Assembly: GCF_000265205.3 (NCBI RefSeq)
Contig: NC_018000.1
Coordinates: 5,861,001 to 5,925,000, forward strand
Direction: 5' to 3'
From: Sinorhizobium fredii USDA 257
GTDB lineage: Bacteria > Pseudomonadota > Alphaproteobacteria > Rhizobiales > Rhizobiaceae
Length of the DNA stretch: 64,000 nucleotides
The position numbers and the translations under genes were made by a program. The notes below the pieces were generated by a model. That model was not told the origin of the DNA and made no database searches. It saw only the letters and a list, made by a program, of their open reading frames with translations. Positions 1 to 9,749 of the stretch are shown in pieces (the stretch's first letter is position 1; every line of letters begins with the position of its first letter).

Positions 1-1
1 G

Positions 2-577
2 CAGATGGCTTCGAAAATGACGGAGCCGGACTACGGCTGCATTCTTGACGATGCCCTTTACAACGACGGAGCGCAGATCAGGGCTGACTTGTTTATCAAG
101 CCGCGCCTCGAGGTCGAGCTGGCCTTTGTTATGGGTGAGGATCTCGTCGGACCCGGCACCAGGATCTATGACGTCATGCGTGCGACCGAATTCGTTGTCC
201 CGGCGCTCGAGATTATCGACTACCGGACCGAAGTCCCTCGAGCGATCACCGACACCATTGCGGACAACGCAGCTTTCGGCGCCCTCGTCGTTGGCGGCCG
301 TATAATTCGCCCGATGGACATTGATATCCGTTGGGTCGGAGCGACTCTTTCCAAGAACGGCATCATCGAGGAGTCGGGCGTGTCGGCGGCGATCATGGGA
401 CATCCGGCAGCCGGCATCGCGTGGCTGGTCAACAAACTTCATGCTGTGGGCGGTGGCCTGAAGAAGGGACAAATAGTCCTGGCCGGCTCCTTCACGCGTC
501 CTGTCGATATCGCGAAAGGTGATGTCATTCAGGCCGACTATGGCCCTGTTGGCTCCATCGGCGTGTCGTTCGTGTGA
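2..577 (+). CDS. 2-oxohepta-3-ene-1,7-dioate hydratase family protein (5' end cut by window)
   Basis: The protein belongs to the fumarylacetoacetate hydrolase/hydratase fold, as in HpaH and 2-keto-4-pentenoate hydratase, which add water to the dienol produced by meta ring cleavage. Visible family blocks are EPDYGCILDD near the start, PRLEVELAFV (metal-binding acidic residues), VVPALEIIDYR, and a C-terminal GDVIQADYGPVGSIGVSF strand. About 190 residues are present where the family has about 265, and the reading frame stays open to the window edge. The gene is therefore truncated by the window and its true start lies upstream. It ends 8 bp before the HpaI-type aldolase, so the two are co-transcribed. 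Hydratase followed by aldolase is the usual order in homoprotocatechuate-type pathways; the exact substrate is inferred. Confidence 0.85.
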   Translation, partial: QMASKMTEPDYGCILDDALYNDGAQIRADLFIKPRLEVELAFVMGEDLVGPGTRIYDVMRATEFVVPALEIIDYRTEVPRAITDTIADNAAFGALVVGGRIIRPMDIDIRWVGATLSKNGIIEESGVSAAIMGHPAAGIAWLVNKLHAVGGGLKKGQIVLAGSFTRPVDIAKGDVIQADYGPVGSIGVSFV

Positions 578-585
578 GGTGCTAG

Positions 586-1377
586 ATGGAACATCCTGTC
601 AATCGGTTCAAGCAGAAGCTTCTTGCTGGTCAAAGTCAGATCGGCCTGTGGTGTGGCCTGCCGGGAAACTACGCCGCGGAAATCGTCGCGCCTTCAGGTT
701 TCGATTGGCTCCTGTTCGACACGGAACATTCTCCGGGTGACGTTCTGACCGTCCTGCCACAATTGCAAGCGGTCGCACCATACGACGTTTCCCCAGTCGT
801 CCGCCCGGCCATCAACGACCCCGTTCTCATCAAACGTTTCCTGGATATTGGCGTTCAGACACTGCTCATTCCCTACGTTCAGAACGCGGAAGAGGCGAAA
901 GCCGCAGTCGCGGCGGTGCGATATCCTCCGGATGGAATTCGTGGTGTTTCTGCCCTGACGCGCGCCACTCGTTTCGGCCGAGTTGCGAACTATGCGCAAA
1001 ATGCGGAACGGGAAATTTGCCTGTTGCTGCAAGTTGAGACGCGGGAAGCGCTTGGCAACCTCGAGTCGATTGCCTCGGTAGAGGGAGTGGATGGGGTATT
1101 CGTAGGACCGGCAGACCTGGCAGCGAGTTTCGGACACAGGGGCCAACCGAGCCACCCGGAGGTGGTCGATGCAATTGTCGACGCGATTGAACGCCTGAAA
1201 GCGTTGGGCAAGCCTGCGGGCATTCTTACCCCGGATGAGAAGTTTGCGGCGCGGTGCATCTCACTGGGAACACTATTTACTGCCGTTGGTGTCGATGTCG
1301 CTGTTCTGGCAAGGGGATCGGAAGCACTCGCGGCACGATTTGCATCGCAAGGAGCGGGCCGCGATGCCGGAACGTGA
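586..1377 (+). CDS. hpaI: HpcH/HpaI family aldolase (4-hydroxy-2-oxoheptanedioate aldolase type)
   Basis: This is a class II, metal-dependent pyruvate aldolase of 263 residues, normal for HpaI. It cleaves 4-hydroxy-2-oxo-heptane-1,7-dioate to pyruvate and succinate semialdehyde. Sequence marks are the early GLWCGLPG strand, [14 protein letters not shown] (catalytic His region), [53 protein letters not shown] (metal-binding Glu) and [14 protein letters not shown] (metal-binding Asp). These are all expected HpaI blocks. It follows the hydratase by 8 bp and its last 14 bp overlap the next gene, so the three form one operon. Related HpaI enzymes act on other 4-hydroxy-2-oxoacids, so the named substrate is a family-level assignment. 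Confidence 0.9.
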   Translation: MEHPVNRFKQKLLAGQSQIGLWCGLPGNYAAEIVAPSGFDWLLFDTEHSPGDVLTVLPQLQAVAPYDVSPVVRPAINDPVLIKRFLDIGVQTLLIPYVQNAEEAKAAVAAVRYPPDGIRGVSALTRATRFGRVANYAQNAEREICLLLQVETREALGNLESIASVEGVDGVFVGPADLAASFGHRGQPSHPEVVDAIVDAIERLKALGKPAGILTPDEKFAARCISLGTLFTAVGVDVAVLARGSEALAARFASQGAGRDAGT

Positions 1378-2047
1378 TGAACTCCTCACTGAAATCGCAC
1401 CGACGGGAGTCATCAGAGCGGCGGTCAACATGTCGAATGCCGCACTTGTCCAACTCGATCCAGTGACAGGCTCTCTAACAGGGCCGAGCGCGCAGATCGC
1501 GATCGCACTTGCGGCAGAACTCGACTGCAGTTTGTCGCTGGTTCGATACGGATCGGCCGCTGACATTCTCGCGGCTGCCGAAGGCAACGAGTGGGACGTT
1601 GCGTTCATTGCTTCCGATCCATCGCGTGCCGACAGGTTCTCCTTCTCGCCCTCCTATACCACGGTGACCGCCAGCTTTCTGGTGTCAGACAGTAGCCCGC
1701 TGGGCAGCGTCGAGCATGTCGACGTCAAAGGGGTACGCATTGCCGCCGCCAGAACCGCTGCGTATACAAAGCAGCTTGAGCGACAGATTAGAAATGCAAT
1801 CCTCCTCCATACCGAAAATCCCGCCTCCGCCCTGGACATGCTTGTATCCTCCCAGTGCGATGCGGCTGCGGGCTTGACCGAGTCCCTGTCACGTTTCTGC
1901 GAAGAGAAACCAGGTTTCCGCGTTGTTGAGGGGACATTCTCGAAAGTGCCTCAGGCGATCGCTGTGCATCGGAGGTGCGTTCACGCTTCAACCTTCCTGT
2001 CGGACTTCATCCAGCAGCATTGCAGTGCGGGTAAGCCGAGCAATTGA
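1364..2047 (+). CDS. Solute-binding protein family 3 domain protein without a signal peptide
   Basis: The 227-residue product resembles the amino-acid-type periplasmic binding fold (SBP_bac_3): an opening [14 protein letters not shown] strand, a [21 protein letters not shown] block that matches the family core, and [18 protein letters not shown] in the second lobe. No signal peptide is present; the protein starts [11 protein letters not shown] and looks cytoplasmic. The start at 1364 is chosen because AAGGAGCGGG precedes it and homology begins just after; a longer in-frame reading would be translated from inside hpaI. It overlaps hpaI by 14 bp, suggesting translational coupling. A leaderless binding domain encoded with catabolic genes could act as a soluble sensor or sequestering protein. 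That role is inference. Confidence 0.65.
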   Translation: MPERDELLTEIAPTGVIRAAVNMSNAALVQLDPVTGSLTGPSAQIAIALAAELDCSLSLVRYGSAADILAAAEGNEWDVAFIASDPSRADRFSFSPSYTTVTASFLVSDSSPLGSVEHVDVKGVRIAAARTAAYTKQLERQIRNAILLHTENPASALDMLVSSQCDAAAGLTESLSRFCEEKPGFRVVEGTFSKVPQAIAVHRRCVHASTFLSDFIQQHCSAGKPSN

Positions 2048-2996
2048 AGCAGTTGGCGGGACATGCGAGGGAGCCAGGTCGAGGGGACGCGACACGTTAA
2101 CTCCCGAATAGTCAATTGGAATCCTCTTCCTTCTCAAGCGTTCCGACTCGGAAGTTCATGTTTCGTTAAGCCTTAGCGTACGATGAAAGGGTTGGCGGCG
2201 GCCGTGCCCTGGATCCTGGGCGTGTGCTTCGTGGTGCTGGCGCAGCAAGTCCTTGCCGTAGTCGTTGCCATTCGACGTCCTGACGACCGTGTGGATGTGC
2301 CCGCGCGTCGGCCACGCCCCGCCGCCACCGCCAGAATGGCCCAGATCGGCGCTCCTCCCCCAGCACCATGACCGCCAGGAAAACTGCGAGCGCGATCGCG
2401 ACCGACTGGGTGAGCATCATCAGGCGGCGGCGCGGAAGCCGGTCGGCGGTTTATTGCCGGGTGATACGATTGCGTTAGGGACTATCGTCCTTTCCGTGCC
2501 GATCGCATCGCGAAAGTCTCTTTCCTGGACGATCGCTACTCCCGCAACCACCGTCAGCTTGTCAAGCCAGGAAGAGCTTCGACGCAAGCAACAAGACGGC
2601 AGCTAAAATTCGTCCTAGTACGGGCCGGCACGATTGGCCGAAAGGTCCCGCTTAGCGGCCGATTCGCTCGTTCGCTCGAACTTCCGCAGTCTACTCACCC
2701 ACGACGCTGATGAAGGCGAATTCTGGACCCGTTGAGGACATCGCGCGCTACCGCCCAGAACTTCCGTATTCGTTGCGCAAAGCAGACCGTTGTGTTGGCC
2801 TCCTCAGAATTTCGACCGGCCGCTTTGGAGCTCGCGCCTTAGGCCCGCATCCGAACACAGCCGCATAATGCGAAGATCGATTCTCAGCCTCTCGAATGAA
2901 AGGCATTGTAGGTTTCCGCGGTCGAGTCGACGTCCTCGTAGTGCTGGCTCCAGCCCCGTGGCTGTGCTCCAAGGCGCCTTCAAGCAAGCACGATTC
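2048..2996. other. Gene-poor stretch between converging operons
   Basis: No convincing gene is seen across roughly 950 bp. On the minus strand around 2166-2440 there is a hydrophobic start ([17 protein letters not shown]) followed by arginine-rich, out-of-frame sequence. This could be a decayed membrane-protein end but matches nothing I can name. The stretch separates the plus-strand hydratase/aldolase operon from the 3' end of the minus-strand polyol operon, so it should carry terminators for both; I could not identify a clear one. Confidence 0.5.
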
Positions 2997-4620
2997 TCAT
3001 AACCGCTTCAGAATGGCTTCTGATGCCTTCTCCGCGATCATGATCACCGGCGAGTTCGTGTTGCCGGAGACGATCGTCGGCATGATGGAGGCGTCAACGA
3101 CACGCAATCGGCCGACGCCGTGCACGCGCAGCTTCGCGTCCACCACAGCCATAGGGTCACTCCCCATCTTGCAGGTACCGACCGGGTGAAAGATGGTTGT
3201 CGCAATGTCCCCGGCGCGGCGGATCAAATCCTCGTCGCTGTCGTGCTCGCGGCCGGGAAGCATTTCCTGCGGCCGGAATTGCGCAAGCGCCTTCGTTTCC
3301 ATCAGGCTGCGGGCGTGGCGAATGGAGTTCGCGCAAGCAATCGGTCGCCGGCGGTGGAGAGATAGTTTGGGCGTATTTCAGGTGGCTGTGCCGCATCACG
3401 CGCGGTGACATGCGCTGTGCCGCGGCTCTCTGGCCGAAGATTGCAGACGGACACCGTAACGGCTGGATAGCGGTGCAACGGCTCACCGAGCCGGTCCGTG
3501 CTAAGCGGCTGAACGTGATATTCGAGATCGGCCGTCGCGACCGCCGGATCGCTCTTGGCGAAGATCCCGAGCTGGCTCGGCGCCATTGAGAGCGGGCCGG
3601 ATCGGCTAATGGCATATTGCAGCCCCATGCCGGCGCGGCTGAAGAGGTTGTGATAGAGCTGGTTGAGTGTGCGCGCGCCTTCGATCTTGAATACGGTGCG
3701 GATCTGCAAGTGATCCTGAAGGTTCTCGCCGACGCCCTGAAGTTCGTGGTGGACGGGGATGCCGAGGGCGGACAGCAGGGCCGGTCGACCGATGCCCGAC
3801 AGCTCCAGGATTTTGGGCGAGTTGATGGCGCCAGCCGACAACACCACTTCGCGTGACGCACGAGCGACCCAGAGGCGGCCGTCAAGGCGGAAACGCACGC
3901 CGGTGACCATCTTGCCGTCAAACTCCAGCCGTTCGGTCTCGGCCCCGGTCAGGACGCGCAAATTCTTGCGCTTCATTGCCGGCCGCAGGAAGGCTTTGGT
4001 CGTATTCCAGCGCACGCCGCCGCGCTGGTTGACTTCGAAATAGCCGGAACCCTCGTTGTCGCCGCCGTTGAAATCATCCGTCTTCGGAATGCCGAGCTCC
4101 TCCGCGGCATCGCGGAAGGCGTCGAGGATCGGCCAGGAGAGACGCTGGCGCTCGACGCGCCACTCGCCGCCCGCCCCGTGAATGGCGGACTTGCCGCGGT
4201 AATTGTCCTCCGACTTCAGAAAATAGGGCAGCACGTCGTCCCAGCCCCAGCCCGCATTGCCCGCCTGCCGCCAGCCGTCATAGTCGGCAGCCTGCCCGCG
4301 CATGTAGATCATGCCGTTGATCGACGAGCAGCCGCCGAGCACCTTGCCGCGCGGATAGTTCAGCGCGCGGCCGTTGAGGCCGGCTTCGGGTGCCGTCTTC
4401 ATCAGCCAGTCGGTGCGCGGATCCCCATGCAGTAAAGATAGCCGATCGGCACATGCACCCAGTGGTAGCGGTCAGAGCCCCCCGCTTCGAGCAGCAGAAC
4501 CCGGTACTTCGGATCGGCCGAGAGCCGGTTTGCGAGAACGCAGCCAGCCGAACCGGCACCGACGATAATGAAGTCGTATATGCCTTCGTCCACCGGCATT
4601 TCAGTGTCATGCATGGTCAT
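2997..4620 (-). pseudogene. GMC-family FAD-dependent oxidoreductase (choline/alcohol dehydrogenase type), two frameshifts
   Basis: Three consecutive pieces in different frames together make one glucose-methanol-choline oxidoreductase. Piece one has [20 protein letters not shown] (FAD-binding Rossmann) and runs off frame after YLYCMG near 4420. Piece two resumes with MKTAPEAGLNGRALNYPRGK and GGCSSINGMIYMRGQ and goes to about 3335. Piece three resumes MKxx-like at [19 protein letters not shown] and ends with HPVGTCKMG and [15 protein letters not shown], the standard C-terminal catalytic His/Asn motifs. A single-base change at each junction restores the family sequence. The start ATG at 4620 overlaps the kinase stop (ATGA). 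The rest of the operon is intact, so this last gene is probably a recent loss, unless the shifts are sequencing errors. Confidence 0.8.
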
Positions 4621-6146
4621 GCTGCAACTCCAGTCTCCCGGCCTGTGGTTGCCGAAAGCCGCCGCCAAAGCGGGGTCATCGCATCTGCTACGTCCCTGTA
4701 GAGCGCATAGCGGCGATGGTAGTGCGCGGCGAGCGCGCTATTCGGTCTGTAGTGCCGGTCGACACGTACCATGGCGGCCGCGCCGTCGGTGAAATCGGCG
4801 AAGAGGCCGACGCCCGTCCCCGCCGCGATCGCTGCACCCAGCGCGCCCGTTTCCCGCGAGGTGGTGACGGAGACGGGAACTCCGAGCACATCGGCAAAGA
4901 TCTGCGGCCAGAGTCGGCTGCGCGAACCGCCACCGGACAGGACCGCCTCGTCGAAGCTGGCCCCCGCGTTACGAATCGTCCCGATATGATGGCGGTGGCC
5001 GAAGGCGACGCCTTCTAGCAGGGCACGGATCAGATGCCCCTTGCTGTGCCAGCCCGCGATTCCATAAAAACCTGCCCGCGCGTGGCCGTCCTGCTGGGCG
5101 CCGTAGAGATAGGGGTGATAGAGCGGATCGTCCGCAGCGGGTTCGACGGCAGCTGCCAGCGCGCAGCAGGCGTCAAAGGGCGAGAGGTTCTCCGCATGCT
5201 CCCCCTCGAAGAACTCCCGCACCAGCCATTCGAGATTGACAGCAGAGGTGGCGCTGTTTTCCATCGCCATGTAGCGGGTGCGGTCGAAGGTTGACGACAT
5301 GAAGACGGGACCGTCGAGATCGGGACCGTCTATGATGACCTGGTTGATGCTCCAGGTGCCCGCGATGATCGAGGCGCTGCCGGTGCGCGCCACGCCGGAA
5401 CCGAGGGCCGAGGCGACGACGTCGAAGAGTCCGCCGATCACCGGCGTGCCCGCGGCAAGCCCGGTTTCTTTTGCCACCGCCTCCGTCACCGTGCCGGCGA
5501 TATCGGCGCTTTCGACAAGTGGCGGCAACAGGTCCATGCAATCGGCAAGCCCGTATGCCTCCATCAGTGCCTTGTCGTAGCAGCGCGCCCCGAGGTCAAG
5601 CAGGCCGGCGCCCGACATGTCCGAGACCTCGCTGACGCGGCTCCCCGTCAGGCGGTTGACGACGAAATCCTTGGAGAAGAACACGGTGCCGATGCGCTTG
5701 AAGACGTCCGGGCGATTGCGCTTCAGCCAGGCGAGCAATGTCGGAGTCTGCGAAGGCCACGGGCGCTGGCGGGCGATCGGATAGGTTCGATCGCCCACAC
5801 CTTCCGTCGCCCATTCCTCGACGAGGCCCGTCGCACGTGTGTCGAGCGACTGGATGCCGAGGAGCGGTTCACCGTCGCGGTCGAGCGCATAAAGTCCGTT
5901 ACCGTGGCCGGCGCAGCCGATCGCGGCGATTTGGGTCGCGGCGATGCCCGCCCTGTCGAGGCAGGTGCGGATGACGCGCTTGGCATTGGCCCACAGTTCG
6001 CCGAGGTCGCGCTCGACATGCCCGGGGCATGGCATGCGGCTGTGGCCCTCCTCCCCCGCATGTGCAAGTTCCCGGCCGGTCCGGTCGAAGATCACCGCCT
6101 TGATGACGGTGTTGCCGGCGTCGATCCCCAAAAGATAGTCTCCCAT
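4617..6146 (-). CDS. FGGY-family carbohydrate kinase
   Basis: This is a 509-residue sugar or polyol kinase of the FGGY superfamily, the normal length. It has the phosphate-1 motif [17 protein letters not shown] at the N-terminus, [13 protein letters not shown], the catalytic-Asp region [23 protein letters not shown] (ATP-binding loop), and the signature [20 protein letters not shown] near residue 430. It phosphorylates a pentulose, tetritol or similar polyol in the cytoplasm. Closest recognisable relatives are xylulose/L-xylulose kinases and the erythritol kinase EryA; the substrate cannot be set from sequence. The start at 6146 follows GGGAGGGG. It lies 31 bp after the aldolase gene and overlaps the GMC pseudogene by ATGA. 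Confidence 0.88.
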   Translation of the reverse strand: MGDYLLGIDAGNTVIKAVIFDRTGRELAHAGEEGHSRMPCPGHVERDLGELWANAKRVIRTCLDRAGIAATQIAAIGCAGHGNGLYALDRDGEPLLGIQSLDTRATGLVEEWATEGVGDRTYPIARQRPWPSQTPTLLAWLKRNRPDVFKRIGTVFFSKDFVVNRLTGSRVSEVSDMSGAGLLDLGARCYDKALMEAYGLADCMDLLPPLVESADIAGTVTEAVAKETGLAAGTPVIGGLFDVVASALGSGVARTGSASIIAGTWSINQVIIDGPDLDGPVFMSSTFDRTRYMAMENSATSAVNLEWLVREFFEGEHAENLSPFDACCALAAAVEPAADDPLYHPYLYGAQQDGHARAGFYGIAGWHSKGHLIRALLEGVAFGHRHHIGTIRNAGASFDEAVLSGGGSRSRLWPQIFADVLGVPVSVTTSRETGALGAAIAAGTGVGLFADFTDGAAAMVRVDRHYRPNSALAAHYHRRYALYRDVADAMTPLWRRLSATTGRETGVAA

Positions 6147-6177
6147 TCGGAACCCCTCCCAAGGTTCGTTTACGCTC

Positions 6178-7020
6178 TCACCCCTGCTGATAGAGCGCGA
6201 AGGCGTCCTCGCCGCCGGCATCCTCGTGCACGATCGCCATCAACCCGCGCACCACGGCGCTAGGATTGGCGTGCTGGTAGATATTGCGCCCATAGACCAT
6301 GCCCATGGCGCCCTGCCGCATCAAGGCGGCTGACTTGTCAAAGACTGCGCGAAGATCCTCCTTGCCGCCGCCGCGCACCAGAACTGGGCAGCGCGCCGCC
6401 TCGACGACACGATGGAAATCCTCCGCATTGGTCGTCGGGTCCGCCTTGACGATATCGGCACCCATCTCGCGGGCAAGCCGCGTCAATGTGACGATCTTTT
6501 CAGCATCGCCATCGACCATGTAGCCGCCGCGGTCCGTCACCGGCTGCATGACGAGCGGTTCGATCATCAGCGGCATGCCGTATCTTTCGCAGTCTGCCCG
6601 CACGCGCGAAATGTTCTGGACGCACTGGCGGAAGAGATCGGGTTCGTCGGGCAGCATGAAGAGGTTGACCACCACGCAGGCGGCATCCATCTGCAACGCA
6701 CCGATCAGCGGCTCGGTCTCGTTCTGCAATACCGCCCACATGTCGCGATGGCGGATGCGGTTATATGGGTTGCCCATGTCGATGCGCATGACGAGCGCCG
6801 GCTTGTCCTTACCGGGAACGTCCTGCAACAGGTCGGCCTGGCCGTAGTTCATCTGGATCGCGTCAGGTCTGGCCTGGAGCAGCGCCTTTACGACGGCTGG
6901 CATGTTCTCCAGCCCATCGAGGAAGGACGGCTCGTTGCACACGCCGTGATCGATCGCCACGTCAAGGCAACGGCCGTTGCCGAACAGCCGGTTCATCCGG
7001 ACCTTGCGGTTGTTTCGCAT
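6178..7020 (-). CDS. Class I aldolase of the DhnA/FbaB/LsrF family
   Basis: The 280-residue protein is a TIM-barrel Schiff-base aldolase. Family marks are CLDVAIDHGVCN at the first strand, PLMIEPLVMQ, GADIVKADPT (candidate lysine forming the Schiff base), CPVLVRGGGKED, and GAMGMVYGRNIYQH as the phosphate-binding end. Relatives include archaeal-type fructose-bisphosphate aldolase and LsrF. In this operon it likely splits or rearranges a phosphorylated sugar made by the kinase and dehydrogenase neighbours. The start at 7020 has a strong AAAGGAGTG site and overlaps the end of the dehydrogenase gene by 28 bp, indicating coupling. The exact reaction is unresolved. Confidence 0.8.
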   Translation of the reverse strand: MRNNRKVRMNRLFGNGRCLDVAIDHGVCNEPSFLDGLENMPAVVKALLQARPDAIQMNYGQADLLQDVPGKDKPALVMRIDMGNPYNRIRHRDMWAVLQNETEPLIGALQMDAACVVVNLFMLPDEPDLFRQCVQNISRVRADCERYGMPLMIEPLVMQPVTDRGGYMVDGDAEKIVTLTRLAREMGADIVKADPTTNAEDFHRVVEAARCPVLVRGGGKEDLRAVFDKSAALMRQGAMGMVYGRNIYQHANPSAVVRGLMAIVHEDAGGEDAFALYQQG

Positions 7021-8741
7021 AATTCACTCCTTTGTTCGTTCCTTGCGGAAAGGGTTGCCTCCGCGACGCCGTGGCGCTCGCGCATGAGGGTGAGAAAACG
7101 GCTCAATTCCTCGGCCTTGGTTTGCTCCGGCCAGCCCTTTTCGGCTGCAAGCAGGTCGAGCGCGGCCTCGGCCATGGCAAGCGAAAGCTCGCCGGTGATG
7201 GCAAGTGTCGTGCGTCGGAGGAGCAGGTCGTCCACATGCTCGACCGCCTCCGTGCGGATGAGATGCAGGAGCTCCCGGGCGCTGTAGCCGGCATGGGGCA
7301 AGCGGTGGTCCTGCCCCGCGGCGGTGAAGCGAGCGACGTCCTCCGCGTCTGTGCCGTAGCGCTCGAAAAGCGTCGCGGCGCGATCGGGGGAAAGGCCTGT
7401 CGATTCCGACAGGTCCCGGATCCAGCCGCTATGGTCTTTCGGAAATTCACGTCCGCCGCCGAAAGTGCGATCGGCCGTGTTCACGCGGCGGCTCTGGCCC
7501 AGCCGTTCCAGCGCCATGTCAGCTGCGAGCTCGCCGAAGGATCGGAAAGTCGTCCACTTGCCGCCGATCATGCAAATGACCGGCGGCCCACTCTCGCCGC
7601 CTTCGAGCACGGTGCAGAAATGGTCGCGCGGGATGCGGCCGGTGAAGCTATCCTTGCTGGCCGGCAGCGGTCGCACGCCGGCGAACTGAAAGACGATCTC
7701 TTCCGGTCGGATGCGCACACCCGGCAGCACGTAGGCAAGCGATTGCAGGATATAGTCCCGCTCTTCGGCCTCGCACCGCACTTCATCGGGATCGTCGACG
7801 CGGATATCCGTCGAGCCAACCAGCACCTTGCCGAGGTAGGGAAACAGGATGCAGATGCGCCCGTCCTCGTTCTCGTAGTAGATCATGTGCCCGTCGAGCA
7901 TGTCGTGGAGTGCCGGATTGTCGATGATCAGGTGCGAGCCCTTCGTGCCACCCATCACCGGCGCGGGTCGGTCGTCTGCAGGAAACAGCGTGCCGTTTGC
8001 CATATCGATCCAGCCGCCGGTGGCATTGACGACCAGCCGCGGCCGGATCGGGAATTTATCTCCGGAAAGCTTGTCATGCAGCAGGAATTCCCCGGCATCG
8101 GCCTGCACGAGCGTCGCGTAGTTGAGGGCGCCGGCATTCGCCCCGGCGGACAGAGCGTCGCGCAACAGCTCGATGCCGATGCGTTCGGGATGACTGACCC
8201 AGGCATCGTGATAGGTCGCCGAGCTCAGGATTGCCGGATTGAGCGCCGGCCATTTTTCCAGCGTTGCCTTGCGTCCGCGAAATTGGTGGCGCGGCATCAG
8301 CGCCCGCTTGCGCGTCAGGAAATCGTAGATGCCGAGGCCCGCCTTGATGGCGACGGCACCACGACGGCTGGGACGGCGGGTGAGGCGAAGAAAGCGCACG
8401 ATGCCGTTGGCGAGACCGGAGAAGAGGTCGAAGATCGGCACCGTGGTCGGCAGCGGAGCGACATAATGGGGGGCGTTGCGCAGCAGCCGGTCGCGCTCGA
8501 CGAGCGACTCCCGCACCAGGCTGAACTCACCATTCTCCAGATAGCGCAGGCCACCGTGAACCATGCGCGACAGCGCAGCACTTGCGCCGGAACAGTAGTC
8601 GCCCTTCTCGACCAGCAGCACGCTCGCGTTCTGCAGCGCCAACTCGCGGAAGACGCTGATCCCGTTGATGCCGCCGCCGAGGACGCACACGTCCACCTTC
8701 GGGCTTTGGCGCAGCCCGTCCAATGTCTCTTTCCGGTCCAT
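6993..8741 (-). CDS. FAD-dependent glycerol-3-phosphate dehydrogenase family protein (GlpD/EryB-like)
   Basis: This 582-residue flavoprotein oxidises a phosphorylated polyol at the membrane and passes electrons to quinone. It shows the dinucleotide-binding motif VCVLGGGINGISVFRELA near residue 18, the GlpD signature RMVHGGLRYLENGEF, GGTKGSHLIID, and the substrate-region motif GKWTTFRSFGELAADMAL, followed by the C-terminal helical domain. The enzyme is intact. Next to an FGGY kinase and a SorC regulator it matches the EryA/EryB/EryD arrangement of erythritol catabolism, but the DhnA-type aldolase and aldo/keto reductase are not standard ery genes. A related polyol such as threitol or a pentitol is equally possible. 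Confidence 0.85.
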   Translation of the reverse strand: MDRKETLDGLRQSPKVDVCVLGGGINGISVFRELALQNASVLLVEKGDYCSGASAALSRMVHGGLRYLENGEFSLVRESLVERDRLLRNAPHYVAPLPTTVPIFDLFSGLANGIVRFLRLTRRPSRRGAVAIKAGLGIYDFLTRKRALMPRHQFRGRKATLEKWPALNPAILSSATYHDAWVSHPERIGIELLRDALSAGANAGALNYATLVQADAGEFLLHDKLSGDKFPIRPRLVVNATGGWIDMANGTLFPADDRPAPVMGGTKGSHLIIDNPALHDMLDGHMIYYENEDGRICILFPYLGKVLVGSTDIRVDDPDEVRCEAEERDYILQSLAYVLPGVRIRPEEIVFQFAGVRPLPASKDSFTGRIPRDHFCTVLEGGESGPPVICMIGGKWTTFRSFGELAADMALERLGQSRRVNTADRTFGGGREFPKDHSGWIRDLSESTGLSPDRAATLFERYGTDAEDVARFTAAGQDHRLPHAGYSARELLHLIRTEAVEHVDDLLLRRTTLAITGELSLAMAEAALDLLAAEKGWPEQTKAEELSRFLTLMRERHGVAEATLSARNEQRSELCETTARSG

Positions 8742-8753
8742 GATGACAGTCCG

Positions 8754-9749
8754 TTATCCGTCCATGTTGGCCAGCTTCACCGAAACGGCCGTTTCGATGG
8801 CTGCCAGATCTTCATCGGAAAGCCGCAGCGTGCCCGCTCGCGCATTGTCGAGCGCCTGCGCCGGGTTGCGCGCGCCGCACAGGGCAAAGGTCACGCCCGT
8901 CTGGTTGAGTGTCCAGGCGATCACCGTCTGCGCGATGCTTGCGGCGTGCCGCTCCGCGACGGGCCGAATCGCCTCGGCGAAATCCCTGGCCTTCTGCCGG
9001 TTGGCCATGGAAAAGCGCGGATTGTCCTTGCGCTGGTCATCGCCTGAAAACGCCCGGTTCGGTTCGATCGTGCCGGAGAGGAGACCGAGCGCGAGCGAGG
9101 AATAGCTGAGCGTCGACACGCGATTGGCAACCGTGAGCGGCAGCAGTTCCGACTCGATCTGGCGATCGATCATGCTGAACCGTTCCTGGATCGCGTCGAG
9201 CGATCCGGTACTGATGTATTGCTCCAGCTCCTCACGGCTGACGTTGCTGGCGCCGATCGCGCGGATCTTGCCGGCTCGCTTCAGCTCCTCCAGAGCCGCA
9301 ACCGTCTCCTCGATGGGCGTCGTCGCGTCCTGCCAATGAGTGATATAGAGATCGATATGATCGGTGCCGAGGCGGCGCAGGCTTTGCTCAACCTCATGGA
9401 TGATCGAGTCCCGACCGAGATAACGATGGACTGGCTTGCTGTCCTGGTCGAAGAAGTGGTCGCCTTTCTTGGTATGCCACACGAGACCGCATTTCGTGGC
9501 GATTGCCGCCTTGTCGCGGCGGCCCGCGATCGCCTTGCCGACGATCTCTTCCGAGCGGCCGAGGCCATAGGCCGGCGCCGTGTCGATGAGGGTGACGCCG
9601 GCCTCGAGCGAAGCCTGAATGGCGGCAATGGATTCCGCCTCATCCGTTCCGCCCCACATCCAGCCGCCGATCGCCCAGGTGCCGAGGCCGACGGCCGATG
9701 CCTTGACGCCGGAGCGTCCGATCTCGCGGGTTAGCTGCTCACCGCTCAT
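8754..9749 (-). CDS. Aldo/keto reductase
   Basis: A 331-residue NADPH-dependent reductase or dehydrogenase of the AKR superfamily (IolS/YajO-like branch). Visible are GLGTWAIGGWMWGG, TLIDTAPAYGLGRSEEIVGKAI (catalytic Asp and Tyr), IATKCGLVW (catalytic Lys), HIDLYITHWQD (catalytic His) and IRAIGASNVSREEL. All four catalytic residues are present. The ATG overlaps the regulator stop codon (ATGA), and the next gene begins 12 bp downstream, so it is inside the operon. It probably reduces an aldose or oxidises a polyol in the same catabolic route. Confidence 0.87.
   Translation of the reverse strand: MSGEQLTREIGRSGVKASAVGLGTWAIGGWMWGGTDEAESIAAIQASLEAGVTLIDTAPAYGLGRSEEIVGKAIAGRRDKAAIATKCGLVWHTKKGDHFFDQDSKPVHRYLGRDSIIHEVEQSLRRLGTDHIDLYITHWQDATTPIEETVAALEELKRAGKIRAIGASNVSREELEQYISTGSLDAIQERFSMIDRQIESELLPLTVANRVSTLSYSSLALGLLSGTIEPNRAFSGDDQRKDNPRFSMANRQKARDFAEAIRPVAERHAASIAQTVIAWTLNQTGVTFALCGARNPAQALDNARAGTLRLSDEDLAAIETAVSVKLANMDG

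Noticed and set aside
7032..9047. A 671-codon open frame on the plus strand
   Set aside because: It lies opposite the well-supported GlpD/EryB-like and reductase genes and its product has no recognisable motif; high GC content makes such antisense frames common.
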